Positions 1 through 9,256 of a stretch of 64,000 nucleotides of DNA are shown here, in pieces. Within the stretch, counting starts at the first letter, position 1. Each line of letters begins with the position of its first letter. Source of the stretch: an uncultured Acidobacteriota bacterium. Lineage in GTDB: Bacteria > Acidobacteriota > UBA6911 > CAINFC01. Position numbers and translations under genes: made by a program. The DNA lies in NCBI GenBank assembly GCA_903847975.1, contig CAINFC010000006.1, forward strand, positions 124,001-188,000, read 5' to 3'. Below the pieces are notes generated by a model. The model searched no databases, was not told where the DNA came from, and saw only the letters and a list, made by a program, of their open reading frames with translations.

Positions 1-1197
1 AGGAATCGAGCGATGCACCAGAGAAACGCCGGGAAGAGCCAGTCCCAGAAGCGATTCGATTTTATCGACCGAGCTTATTTTGGCCTGCTGCGGCAGCTCC
101 ATGATGAGCTGTCCTTCCGGAATATCCGCCGAGGCCGCCAGAAAGAGTTGCGCACCGATCAGCAGCTGGTCGTCCAGGATTTTGGCGGAGAAGCGGGATT
201 CGCTGTCCCGCTGCAGGGGAATCTGTACCGCACCGGTCGGGATGACCGTCTTCAGGAGCTCCTGAATGGTCGCATCCAGCTGCACGAAAGTCGATTTCAG
301 ATTCAGATGATCGTATTTCGGCAGGTCGCGCGGATGTCCGGCGGGAGAAAATGTCAACAGCGCGCCGGCCATCTGAGAAAGAGTCAGAAACAGCTTTTCG
401 GGATGGACTGTGCCGAACCGGTAAGCATGGTCAAGCAGCGGAATGAAAGAATTAACCGTGTGCAGCAGCCAGAAGTTGGCCAGGTCGGAGGTGCTGAACT
501 CAGCCAGCCCGCGTGTTCTTTGCCCACGGCCCTCCGACAGAGAGGTGCTTTTTGTGTACAGGATCTCCAGAAGCCGCAGGATCATTTCCATCAGGAATGG
601 GGAAGCCCGCAGATGAAGTGCCGCAGGAATAAAAGTTTCTTCCAGGGACACCAGGCCTTGCGGCGTTCTTTTCATTTCCGCAATTTTGAGGTGCTCGTAT
701 TCCGTAAGCGATTCGTCGCCGAACAGAATCTTAAGATTTTTTCGGGAAATGGCGATGTCCTTCTCGTTTTCCCCGGTCACTTCGTCCGCCACCCGGATCA
801 TTTCGCTGCGGTACCGCTTCGGTTGTCTCTCTTCCGGTCCGTTCAGGTGAACATTGGATGCCCCCACCCGCTTGGAAGGAACTCCCAGGTAAACATCCAG
901 GGAAGAAACCGCAGCAGGAAAGTGGCCTTCGATGGTCCGTGCCGGAGGAAGTGCGTCCGAGTCCGGAATGTCGAACCGCAACCCTCCCGGAAACATGCCC
1001 CGGCAGCTCAGTAAAGCGAAACGGTTGTTGATCAGCCCCTCCCGGTTTACCTTGATTTCGGTGAGCCCCCATCCAAAGGAAACCAGAGACCGCAAAACGA
1101 ACGCCAGGTTTTCTTCGTTTTCGTTGTCCCATTGCTGGAAGTGGTGCGGGGAAAGGAACATGCCCTCGCTCCACAATACTCTACGGTCACCGCTCAT
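1..1197 (-). CDS. tssK: Type VI secretion baseplate protein TssK (3' end cut by window edge)
   Basis: This gene reads leftward out of the window: 399 codons from the ATG at 1197 with no stop before base 1. The N-terminus carries the TssK hallmark, a W-S-E-G-x-F-L-S-P-H-H-F-Q-Q-W stretch at residues 9-23, followed by the shell-type beta-rich domain. TssK is a cytoplasmic T6SS baseplate subunit that links the wedge to the TssJLM membrane complex. The family is usually about 440-450 residues, so only the last tens are missing. The start is chosen because it lies just upstream of the conserved motif and has a GGCGGGA stretch before it. No other T6SS core gene is visible; the rest presumably lies to the left. 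Confidence 0.9.
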   Translation of the reverse strand, partial: MSGDRRVLWSEGMFLSPHHFQQWDNENEENLAFVLRSLVSFGWGLTEIKVNREGLINNRFALLSCRGMFPGGLRFDIPDSDALPPARTIEGHFPAAVSSLDVYLGVPSKRVGASNVHLNGPEERQPKRYRSEMIRVADEVTGENEKDIAISRKNLKILFGDESLTEYEHLKIAEMKRTPQGLVSLEETFIPAALHLRASPFLMEMILRLLEILYTKSTSLSEGRGQRTRGLAEFSTSDLANFWLLHTVNSFIPLLDHAYRFGTVHPEKLFLTLSQMAGALLTFSPAGHPRDLPKYDHLNLKSTFVQLDATIQELLKTVIPTGAVQIPLQRDSESRFSAKILDDQLLIGAQLFLAASADIPEGQLIMELPQQAKISSVDKIESLLGLALPGVSLVHRSIP

Positions 1198-1234
1198 ATT
1201 CCCGCCTTACCGTTTGGATTTGTAAATTGCGTAA

Positions 1235-1262
1235 ACTATAGGGCAATCATACCGCTTGTCGC
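1235..1262 (-). promoter_or_regulatory. Possible promoter of tssK
   Basis: Read on the minus strand: GCGACA, a 16-base spacer and TATAGT, about 38 bases upstream of the tssK start. The -35 match is moderate, and this is sequence matching only. Confidence 0.3.
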
Positions 1263-1304
1263 CAAGTTTTCCAAGATGCAGGCCCCCTAAATTCAGGCTT
1301 TTAC

Positions 1305-2072
1305 CTAACGGTGTGCGATGCGAAACTCAAACAGCACCGGGGCATCGGCCGTGGGTGAGGAAGAAACCACGGAAGTTTCCTTCCGGCGGGAAAACTGCAA
1401 TTCGCGGGAGGAAGCGGCCTCCTGTGCGGCCGTGAGGCCGCCCGGCAGCAGCTCTTTTTGCTCCAGGGTCCGCGTGCCGGCGGAGACGTCCACGCATTCT
1501 CCCCGGGCCCGGAAAAGCTCATCATTGCAACGGGGAATCAGCTTGCCTGCAGGCGTCCGGGCGGGAGGGGGAGAGGGCGGCGGCAGGGATAGCGAGGGCG
1601 GAGACGCGCCGGCACGCAACTCCGTCGGGCTGATCAGCCAGTAGACGGTTTCAAAACCGGGAGGCCCGGTAATCCGGTACCCACCCTCCAGAGCGGGAAT
1701 CAGGTAATCCCGTTCCGCTTCCACGCGGTTGTCCAGTCCGGCTTCCGCTCTGGGGAAAAGAAGGGCATACTGCCCGTTGCTGCCCAGATTCACGGCATAC
1801 AGATAGCCTTTGAAGTTCAAACGAACGCGAAAGCGGATAAAGCTTTCCGCCGGCAACACCAGGCCGGGATCCACTGCGATCCATTCGCTGCCGGCCTGCT
1901 GCTCCAGTACAATCTCGATTCGAAACTCCCCCTTTTCCAGGGAACTGGTTTGTCCCCGGGCGAGAATAGCGGCCGCGAATAGAAAACAGAGGAAATGCAG
2001 AAAGGGGGCGGTAACCGTGCGGCCGTTCCGCCCTTCAAGGACTCGAATGCTTCCTGGTGCCGGCCGGTTCAT
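1305..2072 (-). CDS. Secreted DUF4384-type protein (paralogue 1)
   Basis: A 255-residue protein with a hydrophobic segment at about residues 23-40 that looks like a Sec signal (ending near ARGQ). It is followed by a DUF4384-type beta domain with the recognisable pattern F-x-F-x-V-x-L-x-x-x-G-Y-L-Y, then N-L-G-S-N-G-Q-Y-A-L-L-F-P. A proline/serine-rich stretch near residues 155-170 links to a tail ending in E-F-R-I-A-H-R, similar to the tails of the other two paralogues here. DUF4384 domains are frequent in proteins tied to proteases, caspases and envelope systems; no biochemical role is established. It lies 13 bases downstream of paralogue 2 and is probably cotranscribed with it, ahead of tssK. 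An upstream ATG cannot be excluded because the N-terminus is long for a signal peptide. Confidence 0.7.
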   Translation of the reverse strand: MNRPAPGSIRVLEGRNGRTVTAPFLHFLCFLFAAAILARGQTSSLEKGEFRIEIVLEQQAGSEWIAVDPGLVLPAESFIRFRVRLNFKGYLYAVNLGSNGQYALLFPRAEAGLDNRVEAERDYLIPALEGGYRITGPPGFETVYWLISPTELRAGASPPSLSLPPPSPPPARTPAGKLIPRCNDELFRARGECVDVSAGTRTLEQKELLPGGLTAAQEAASSRELQFSRRKETSVVSSSPTADAPVLFEFRIAHR

Positions 2073-2085
2073 CGGGTGGCTCCAC

Positions 2086-2907
2086 TTAACGGTGAACCAG
2101 GCTCAAGTCAACGACAATCCGCGCGTCGCTTCCGGCAACGGCATTCACCACATAAATGGCTTTATCGGATTTGGCACCGATATTTTCCTCATTGACCTTT
2201 TCGAATATGAGATCCCGTGAGGCGACGCGGCCGCGCAGCTTGTTAATTTCCGCGTCGTCCAGCGAGGATACGACCTCCACGCTTCCGGACGAGGGCGGAC
2301 TGGATGGACTAACCTTGGCCGCGATAGGCTCTGCCGTATCCTGGCGCAAAGTCTGTTTCATTTTTTCCATATCCGCTTCCGGCTGACGGGACAAAGTGAG
2401 GAACAATTTTTCGGTGCCCGGTGTATTGTCGAACTGAAAGGAGGCGGTTCCGAAAGGGATTTCGTATTTGTTTCCCTTTTCGATCAGGTTGGTGCCGTTC
2501 ATGATGTCCTTGTTGGGGAAAAGCAGGGTCCATCGGCCGCTGCTACCACGAAGCATGATGTACAGGTAACCCGTACCGTTGGATTCGACGGCCAGCCGTA
2601 TGCGATCTCCGGATTTGAATACGGTATCAGGATCGGTTTCACTATATTGTCCGCCGGCTCCCAGCTTGAGCACGCTGTACCGCAGACCAAGAGGTCCCGT
2701 GCCACCTTTCAGAATCCTGTTCGAAACGGAACTGACGTTCTGTCCTCCACCGCCGGCTTTGGGGGCCGCGGCTTCCGTTTTGCCAGCGAGAAACAGGTCC
2801 CTGGCCCGGAGCTTGCCGGGGACATTTTCCTGTGCGGCAAGGCCGATAGAGAATAAGCAAAGCAGGGCAAGGGCGGCCAGGGAATTAAAAGGAATATTGT
2901 TTCTCAT
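2086..2907 (-). CDS. Secreted DUF4384-type protein (paralogue 2)
   Basis: A 273-residue secreted protein. The ATG at 2907 is preferred over an in-frame ATG at 2925 because GAGGAAG sits five bases before it. A signal peptide (residues 1-24, ending GLAAQ) is followed by a linker and a DUF4384-type domain: G-L-R-Y-S, then F-K-S-G-D-R-I-R-L, G-Y-L-Y, L-L-F-P, and F-D-N-T-P-G-T-E-K-L-F. It resembles the paralogue at 10351-11151 more than paralogue 1, sharing the S-G-D-R-x-R-L and F-D-N-x-P-G-x-E motifs. It ends in D-L-S-L-V-H-R. It is first in a leftward pair and diverges from the secreted operon starting at 3037. Its exact role is unknown. Confidence 0.75.
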   Translation of the reverse strand: MRNNIPFNSLAALALLCLFSIGLAAQENVPGKLRARDLFLAGKTEAAAPKAGGGGQNVSSVSNRILKGGTGPLGLRYSVLKLGAGGQYSETDPDTVFKSGDRIRLAVESNGTGYLYIMLRGSSGRWTLLFPNKDIMNGTNLIEKGNKYEIPFGTASFQFDNTPGTEKLFLTLSRQPEADMEKMKQTLRQDTAEPIAAKVSPSSPPSSGSVEVVSSLDDAEINKLRGRVASRDLIFEKVNEENIGAKSDKAIYVVNAVAGSDARIVVDLSLVHR

Positions 2908-2939
2908 GTCTTCCTCGCATTTCATTAGGCAAAAAAGAA

Positions 2940-2967
2940 TTCACATTATCTTTTATGATATCATAAT
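2940..2967 (+). promoter_or_regulatory. Possible promoter of the secreted three-gene operon
   Basis: TTCACA, a 16-base spacer and CATAAT on the plus strand, about 70 bases before the ATG at 3037. The region also contains ATGATATCAT, a palindrome. A minus-strand candidate (TTGTCG, 16 bases, TATCAT) overlaps it, so the two divergent operons may share this control region. Confidence 0.4.
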
Positions 2968-3036
2968 TCAGAACAGCGACAAACCAAAGCCGAGGTTGAA
3001 AAACACTCTGGATTCAGAATAAAGGGAGGTGCCACC

Positions 3037-3654
3037 ATGTCACTCCGTTCTCAAAAACCGTTGCCCGCACGCCTGGTTACCCTTCTGCTTCTTCTCTTTT
3101 TCCCCTTGCCCGGAATCTGGCCCTGCCTTCTGGCACAATCCGCGAGCCCAGCCTCGTTGAAGATCGTCATTCTGGACGGGGAAGGCGCCATAAATAATAT
3201 TCGCCAGAGGACCGCCCGGGAGCCGATTGTCCAGGTCGAAGACGAAAATCGCAAGCCGGTCGCCGGTGCGCTGGTCCTGTTCACCCTGCCCAACCGGGGC
3301 CCCGGAGGCGTTTTTGCCGATGGCACTCGGACTTCCATAGTCTATACGGATGCTAAAGGCCAGGCCGTAGCCCGAGGCTTCCAGCCGAACCAGATTGCCG
3401 GCAAATACCAGATACGGGTGGACGCTTCGTTCCAGGGGCGTACGGCCGGCACGGTAATTCACCAGTCCAATGTGTCCGCCGCCGCTGCTGGCGCCTCGAC
3501 ATCCGCTGCCGGGATCTCCGCAAAAACCCTGGTAATTCTCGGAGCGGTGGGTGCAGCGGCCGTGGCCGGCGGAATCGTTATCGCCACACGGAAAAACGAT
3601 TCTCCTTCCCCGACGGGCCTGACTATGGGCGACCCGGTTGTGGGACGACCTTAA
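3037..3654 (+). CDS. Secreted Ig-like (Big-1/carboxypeptidase-regulatory-like) protein
   Basis: A 205-residue protein with a strong Shine-Dalgarno (GGGAGGTG) before the ATG. A Sec signal covers residues 1-34 (ending LLAQS). Residues 40-145 form one Ig-like beta domain with the pattern I-V-Q-V-x-D-x-x-x-x-P-V-A-G-A-x-V-x-F, then T-D-A-K-G-Q-A, typical of bacterial Ig/invasin-like repeats. An Ala/Ser-rich segment leads to a hydrophobic stretch near 168-186 (A-V-G-A-A-A-V-A-G-G-I-V-I-A) followed by R-K. That is a likely C-terminal membrane anchor, leaving the Ig domain outside the cytoplasm. It is first of three rightward genes; the next starts 24 bases on. The specific partner is unknown. Confidence 0.7.
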   Translation: MSLRSQKPLPARLVTLLLLLFFPLPGIWPCLLAQSASPASLKIVILDGEGAINNIRQRTAREPIVQVEDENRKPVAGALVLFTLPNRGPGGVFADGTRTSIVYTDAKGQAVARGFQPNQIAGKYQIRVDASFQGRTAGTVIHQSNVSAAAAGASTSAAGISAKTLVILGAVGAAAVAGGIVIATRKNDSPSPTGLTMGDPVVGRP

Positions 3655-3678
3655 CTTAACTGGCGGGAGGAAGCAAAC

Positions 3679-4794
3679 ATGAACCGATCATCGCAGGCCT
3701 TCTGCTCCTTGATTCTAGTCATCCTTTCGTCTGGAATGACGGACTCCGTCCGGGGGCAGGCGGAGCTTTCCCACAGAGCCGCAATACGGATTCAGGAGCC
3801 GGTTCCTTTCCGAATCTCTTCCGCGGAGAGCACGGCCCAGGATTCACTATCCATTTCCGGTCCGGTGCTCGGCTTTCTCTTTGACGCTTCCCGGAACGGT
3901 TTCCGGGCCATCCTCGGAATTCCAGGATCCTCCTTGCTGGGAAGCGCCGTGCCCCTCGAAGCTCCGGTCACCCGGTCCTGGATTTCCCCGCGAAACAACT
4001 ACGCACTCGCGGAAACCAGAGCGGGAGATCTGCTGCTGATAAACTTCCCGGAATCCATGAGCCGTGCCGTCCTGCTGGATGTTTGTGGCGGCGGAGAAAG
4101 AACCATCGCCATCGATTCATCCGGGCGTACCGCTCTGGTTTGGAACAAGGTCCGCAGGTCGTTTCAGAAAATCGTCGATCTTCCCGCGGCCCCCCGGGTT
4201 GGAACCGAGTCCGCAATTTCTCTACCGCCCGGGGAAGTTACCGCTCTGGCGATCTCCGGGAATGCATTTCCGGCACTGGCCGGCATTCGTTCCCGCGATT
4301 CTGCCACCGTCTATTTCGTGGAAGAGTCGCGGAATCCGGTGCTTGTTTACCAGGGAGGAGACATTTCGGCACTTTCCTTTTTGCCGGATGGAACGGGGGC
4401 GCTGATCGCCGATGTTCTGCAGGGGCGAATCTGGATGCTGGCCCATGCCGGCGAAGCCGCTTCCATCGCGCCTCTGGAAGCAATACAGCAGAAGGTGGCC
4501 GATCCGCTGGCTTTGGAAGTTTCCTCCGACGGGCGGTTCATCCTGGCCGCCGGGCGGGATGGAGTTGCCTGGATGGATCGCCGGGACGGCAGGGTAACCG
4601 CCTTGAGCGGCAGCGTTTCTCTCACGGGACTTTACCGTCTCTCCGGGACCGATATCTTTCGCCTGAACGAAATTTCAGATGAGCCGCTGCTCATCACCCT
4701 GCCCGGACCGCAGGGGCCACAGCTGCTTTTTGTCCCTGTCGACTCCGGAACCGCCCCACGCCCTCGCCGCGATTTGAATCGGAGGTTGCCATGA
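3679..4794 (+). CDS. Secreted hypothetical protein, probable beta-propeller
   Basis: A 371-residue protein with an N-terminal signal (residues 1-26). The rest is beta-rich, with repeated patterns such as A-L-S-F-L-P-D-G-T-G-A-L-I-A-D and L-E-V-S-S-D-G-R-F-I-L-A-A-G that look like propeller blades (S-x-D-G-x-x-x-x-x). I do not recognise a named family. It follows the Ig-like protein by 24 bases and overlaps the next gene by four bases (ATGA), so the three are likely made together as envelope or extracellular proteins. The blade reading is inference from sequence pattern only. Confidence 0.65.
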   Translation: MNRSSQAFCSLILVILSSGMTDSVRGQAELSHRAAIRIQEPVPFRISSAESTAQDSLSISGPVLGFLFDASRNGFRAILGIPGSSLLGSAVPLEAPVTRSWISPRNNYALAETRAGDLLLINFPESMSRAVLLDVCGGGERTIAIDSSGRTALVWNKVRRSFQKIVDLPAAPRVGTESAISLPPGEVTALAISGNAFPALAGIRSRDSATVYFVEESRNPVLVYQGGDISALSFLPDGTGALIADVLQGRIWMLAHAGEAASIAPLEAIQQKVADPLALEVSSDGRFILAAGRDGVAWMDRRDGRVTALSGSVSLTGLYRLSGTDIFRLNEISDEPLLITLPGPQGPQLLFVPVDSGTAPRPRRDLNRRLP

Positions 4795-7700
4795 AGAGCC
4801 TGCTTCTGCGTTCCCGGTCTGCCTGCTTGGTTTTTCTTTTTATCGCAGCGATTTTTACGACTCAGCTGAAAGCCCAGAGCCCTACCATTACGTCCCTGTC
4901 CCCGGATTCCATCCCCCAGGGATCATCCGATTTCACCCTGACGGTCAACGGAACGGGATTCAGCGGAAGTACGGCCGGAAGCTCGATCCGCTGGAACGGA
5001 ACCTCGCTGACCACCAGCGTTCTGAGCGACACACAGGCGACAGCTGTGGTTCCCGCCTCTTTTCTGACGGCGGCAGGCAGCGTGACCATCAATTTTTACA
5101 AGGCATACTATACGGCTTACCTGATTTCCAATTCGGTCACGTTCCTGATCCTGGCACCGCTTCGGACACTTACGCCTCCTTTTTCTATGGCCGGAGAACC
5201 CGGGTTTGTCCTGACGCTGGACGGGGACTTTTCGGCCATGGCCTATCCCGTAGTGCAGTGGAATGGCAGCAATCGAACCACGACGGTTCTGAATACCGGC
5301 CAGCTGACCGCAAACATTACCACGGAGGATCTTGCTTCTGCCGGAACGGCTGCCGTGCGCGTATACAGCGGAATGCCATATCCCCGGGGAACGATTCTGG
5401 CAACGAATACGCTGGATTTCATTATCGATCCGCCGCTTTCTCTGACTTCCATCTCGCCCCCATCGGCTGCGGCAGGAAGCCCCGGCTTCACCATAACGGC
5501 GGACGGTTACGGGTTTCGGCCGGAATACGGTTCGCAGCTTCTGTGGAATGGGCAGGCCCGGCCTTCCACGATACTCAGCACGACGCGGATCACGGCGTCC
5601 ATCCCTTCGACGGATATTGCCTCGCGGGGAACAGCCGGCGTCAGTATCAGCAACATCAGCATGAAGCGTACTTCCAATTCCCGCACCTTCTCCATTACCA
5701 CGCCAACACCTGTACTAACCAGCCTGGTGCCATCCTCGATTCTGGCAGGTTCGGCAGGCTTGACCCTGACGGTCATCGGAGCTAATTTCGTTTCCCCCAT
5801 GGTCGGCACGGTAGCCGCTTCTGCCCCGGGCTCGGTCATCCGGTTCAACGGCACGGATCGTACCACGAGTTTTATCGACTCCACGCGTCTGACCACGATG
5901 GTGGGCAGCCATGAGATAGAGGCAGCCGGAGTCATCCGCGTTTCGGTAAGCAACGAGGCGCAAGGGGGAGGGGTGAGCAACGCCCTGAACTGGAACATAT
6001 CCAACCCGCAGCCGACAATTACCGGGATCAGCCCGGTGCGCGTCCTGGTCGGGAGCAAGGCCCAATCTGTTACGGTCAGCGGTTCCGGCTTTGTCGCCGA
6101 CTCGAGCGTCCGCTTTCAGGGCAGCAGCCGGCCCACCACCTTTGTCAGCACCTCCCAGCTTAGCGTTCTGCTTTCCGATTCGGACTTATCCGTCATCGGC
6201 TCCTATCCGCTAACGGTCTACAACTCGACTCCGGGAGGCGGCACCTCGAACAGCGTTTCCTTTTCCGTATTTGCCCCTACGCCCGTGATATCCAGCTTAA
6301 CTCCCCCATCGGTTGTTGCCGGCTCCACGGGATTCGTCCTGACGGTTCATGGTTCCAATTTTCTTGCGCCTGCCACCGGGAACCGATATACTGCCGGATC
6401 CATGATCCTGTGGAAAGGGGTCAGCCGTCCCACCAGCTACATTAGTGACAGCCAGTTGAACACCACGGTCACGGCTGCCGAGATCGGCTCCGCCGAGTTG
6501 ATTCCCATCACGGTCAGTAACGAAAGCCTGGGAGGCGGCGTATCCAATGCCCTGACTTTTGCGGTTAATAATCCGACGCCCAGAATCACCACGATCAGCC
6601 CGGTTACCGTCACCCTGGGAAGCAGCACGATCTCTCTTTCGGTCACTGGCAGCGGGTTTGTTTCCGGTTCCAGGGTACAATTTCAGGGAAGCGACCGGCC
6701 GACTGCTTTTGTCAGCAGTGCCGAGCTGCAGGCCACTCTCCCCGCTTCCGACTTTCAAGTCGCTGTCTCCGCTGCCATCACGGTTTTCAGTCCTTCTCCC
6801 GGCGGTGGCACTTCCAACAGCGTGACTTTTTCGGTGAATGCCCCTACCGCCGTCATGGAGAGCATTTCGCCGCAGTCCATTCTGGCAGGCTCGGGCGGCT
6901 TTACCCTGACCGTAAGCGGATCCAATTTTCTACAGCCCGGATTTGCCGGGTCGTCGGCAGCCGGCTCGGTCATTTTATGGAACGGCGTCAGCCGGCCAAC
7001 CCGATTCATCGATCCGAAGCATTTGACGGCTGCCATTCCTGAGTCCGATGTGGCCTCTGCGGGAACGGCATCCGTTTCGGTCAGCAACGAATCCCTGGGA
7101 GGCGGAGTATCCAAAAGCGCACTCTTTACCGTTAACAATCCGCTGCCGGTACTTGTTGCCATTTCTCCTCCCCGGGTTATACCGGGGATCGGCCCCCTCT
7201 CTTTGAGTATCAGCGGAAAGGGGTTTGTCCCCGAGTCCGTCGTTCGATTTCAGGGAAGCAACCGGCCGACAACTTACGTCAGCAGTACCCAGCTGAAGGC
7301 CAACCTTCCGGCCTCCGACTTTGTCGATGTCGGGCCGGCGATCATTACGGTGTTCAATTCCGCTCCCGGCGGAGGTCTTTCCAACAGCTTGACTCTGTCG
7401 ATCGGGGCGCAGACTCCCGGAATCGAATCGTTGACGCCTTCATCCCTTCCTGCCGGTTCCGGCGATTTTACACTGACAGTCAGCGGGATTCATTTCGCTG
7501 CTCCCATTGTCGACAACACAGTCATTCCGGGTTCGATCATTCGCTGGAATGGGGCCAGCCGCATCACAAGCTATGTGGATGCGAACCACCTGACCGCGTC
7601 CATCCCTGCTGCCGATGTCGCCAAAGCGGGAACCGTGACCATCACGGTCAGCAATCAAACCCAGGGAGGCGGGGTGTCCAACGGTGCCACCTTCACCATT

Positions 7701-9245
7701 AATAATCCGCTGCCCACCATGATCGACATGAATCCCAAGCGCCTTTCTCCGGGCAGCACAGACACAACGCTGACCGTCGACGGTTCCGGGTTTGTGGGCG
7801 AATCGGTGATCCGCTACATGGGCAAGGATCGGCCGACGACCTTTGTCAGCAGTACGCAGCTGCAGGCTAAGCTTCCCTCATCCGATTTTGCGGAACCAGG
7901 CAGCTTTTCCATAGCCGTGTTCAATCCCGCACCCGGAGGCGGCACCTCCAATGCTCTGCCTTTGGAGGTGGCCCTTCCTGTACCGGAGATCCAGAGCCTT
8001 TCCCCCTCTTCGGCCATTGCGGGCAGCTCCGGCTTTACGCTTACGGTGATCGGCTCCCATTTTGTGGCTCCCGGCACCGGAGCAAACGCCTATTCCGGAA
8101 CCATCGTCCTCTGGAACGGGTCCAGACGCCCCACCACCTTCCTTGACTCTTCCCGGCTCACGGCGGCCATCCCGGCCGCTGATATTTCCGCGGCGGGCAC
8201 CGTATCGGTTGGCGTCCAAACGGAAGCCCCGGGAGGCGCCGGCTCCAATATCGTCCCGTTCACGGTCTACAATCCGGCACCCGCACTGAGTTCCATTCTT
8301 CCCAGGCAGGTCCTGCTGCGCAGCGGAAGTGTGTCGCTTACGCTCAGCGGTTCCGGATTTGTGGCCGGTTCCGTGGTGCGCTTCCAGGGGAATAACCGCA
8401 CTACCACTTACCTGAGCAGTACGCAGCTGAGGGCCACATTACCGGCTTCCGATCTTTTCCTGGCCGGAGATTTTCCTGTTACCGTATTCAATCCGGCGCC
8501 GGGTGGCGGAACTTCATCTCCTCTTTCTTTTACAGTACTTCCGGCCCTGCCCGCCTTTTCCCTGACCGGACTTCCCGGCACTATCAACCCGGCCTCGCAG
8601 GTGCCGGTCGGACTGGCGCTGGGCACTTCCTACCCGATCGATCTGAGCGGAATGCTGACCCTCTCCTTTACTGCGGACGCGGTGAATCCGACCGATGACC
8701 CTGCCATCCTGTTTGTTACCGGAGGTCGCACCGCCTCCTTTACGATTCCCGCCGGCCGAACCCAGGCGGTTTTCGGAGCCTCTTCGAGCACCGCCACGTT
8801 CCAGACGGGAACCGTTGCCGGATCGATCCTCCTGGGGGTGAGGCTGGTGATGAGTGGCGCGGATGTCCCCATCGCACCCAGCCCGAACCGATCGTTGGTC
8901 ATGGCGCGCAGCGCGCCGAAAATCATCTCTTTGGCCATCGCCAACAGGACGGCTGCCGGATTCGATCTTCAGGTGACAGGATATGCGACGACACGCTCGG
9001 TCGGCATGGCTACCGTCAGCTTTGCGGCCAGCAGCAGCGGTTCCTTGAGCAATACGGTGTTTACCAGGGATATAAGCCGGCTGATGACCACCTGGTATCA
9101 GTCTTCCGAATCGGCTGCCTTCGGCAGCCAGTTCAAGCTGACCTTTCCTTTTACGGTCAGCGGCAACCTGGCGGCCGTCGGGTCGGTCGGGCTGGTTTTG
9201 TCCAATGAAAACGGGGCTTCGGAGGAGGTTCGGGTCAACTTTTAA
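4791..9245 (+). CDS. Giant secreted TIG/IPT-repeat protein
   Basis: A 1,484-residue protein with a signal peptide (residues 1-28, ending LKAQS). I count 13 IPT/TIG Ig-like domains, each opening with I-x-S-L-x-P-x-S-x-x-x-G-S-x-x-F-T-L-T-V-x-G-x-x-F and carrying an x-W-N-G or x-F-Q-G-x-x-R-P-T-x-F motif. From residue 306 to about 1,249 they alternate between two types (long A and short B), forming five A-B super-repeats of about 189 residues. Residues about 1,250-1,484 form a non-repetitive beta-rich domain. There is no LPxTG, PEP-CTERM or evident sorting tail. The start overlaps the stop of the upstream gene by four bases. Such domains serve in adhesion or protein-protein contacts; the ligand is unknown. 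The gene converges with the protease at 9257. Confidence 0.85.
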   Translation: MKSLLLRSRSACLVFLFIAAIFTTQLKAQSPTITSLSPDSIPQGSSDFTLTVNGTGFSGSTAGSSIRWNGTSLTTSVLSDTQATAVVPASFLTAAGSVTINFYKAYYTAYLISNSVTFLILAPLRTLTPPFSMAGEPGFVLTLDGDFSAMAYPVVQWNGSNRTTTVLNTGQLTANITTEDLASAGTAAVRVYSGMPYPRGTILATNTLDFIIDPPLSLTSISPPSAAAGSPGFTITADGYGFRPEYGSQLLWNGQARPSTILSTTRITASIPSTDIASRGTAGVSISNISMKRTSNSRTFSITTPTPVLTSLVPSSILAGSAGLTLTVIGANFVSPMVGTVAASAPGSVIRFNGTDRTTSFIDSTRLTTMVGSHEIEAAGVIRVSVSNEAQGGGVSNALNWNISNPQPTITGISPVRVLVGSKAQSVTVSGSGFVADSSVRFQGSSRPTTFVSTSQLSVLLSDSDLSVIGSYPLTVYNSTPGGGTSNSVSFSVFAPTPVISSLTPPSVVAGSTGFVLTVHGSNFLAPATGNRYTAGSMILWKGVSRPTSYISDSQLNTTVTAAEIGSAELIPITVSNESLGGGVSNALTFAVNNPTPRITTISPVTVTLGSSTISLSVTGSGFVSGSRVQFQGSDRPTAFVSSAELQATLPASDFQVAVSAAITVFSPSPGGGTSNSVTFSVNAPTAVMESISPQSILAGSGGFTLTVSGSNFLQPGFAGSSAAGSVILWNGVSRPTRFIDPKHLTAAIPESDVASAGTASVSVSNESLGGGVSKSALFTVNNPLPVLVAISPPRVIPGIGPLSLSISGKGFVPESVVRFQGSNRPTTYVSSTQLKANLPASDFVDVGPAIITVFNSAPGGGLSNSLTLSIGAQTPGIESLTPSSLPAGSGDFTLTVSGIHFAAPIVDNTVIPGSIIRWNGASRITSYVDANHLTASIPAADVAKAGTVTITVSNQTQGGGVSNGATFTINNPLPTMIDMNPKRLSPGSTDTTLTVDGSGFVGESVIRYMGKDRPTTFVSSTQLQAKLPSSDFAEPGSFSIAVFNPAPGGGTSNALPLEVALPVPEIQSLSPSSAIAGSSGFTLTVIGSHFVAPGTGANAYSGTIVLWNGSRRPTTFLDSSRLTAAIPAADISAAGTVSVGVQTEAPGGAGSNIVPFTVYNPAPALSSILPRQVLLRSGSVSLTLSGSGFVAGSVVRFQGNNRTTTYLSSTQLRATLPASDLFLAGDFPVTVFNPAPGGGTSSPLSFTVLPALPAFSLTGLPGTINPASQVPVGLALGTSYPIDLSGMLTLSFTADAVNPTDDPAILFVTGGRTASFTIPAGRTQAVFGASSSTATFQTGTVAGSILLGVRLVMSGADVPIAPSPNRSLVMARSAPKIISLAIANRTAAGFDLQVTGYATTRSVGMATVSFAASSSGSLSNTVFTRDISRLMTTWYQSSESAAFGSQFKLTFPFTVSGNLAAVGSVGLVLSNENGASEEVRVNF
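5706..8538 (+). repeat. Five tandem A-B TIG super-repeats, about 567-573 bp each
   Basis: A-type units begin at 5706, 6279, 6846, 7413 and 7980, that is, spacings of 573, 567, 567 and 567 bases. Each is followed by a B-type unit. The boundary after each A unit is marked by G-G-G-V-S-N and after most B units by P-G-G-G-x-S-N. The constant 567-base period suggests expansion by unit duplication followed by divergence. Confidence 0.8.
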
Positions 9246-9256
9246 AAGAGGGACGC

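Noticed and set aside
13-1014. A 333-codon open frame on the plus strand
   Set aside because: It lies opposite tssK and its translation is Arg/Gln-rich without recognisable motifs; tssK on the minus strand matches a known family.
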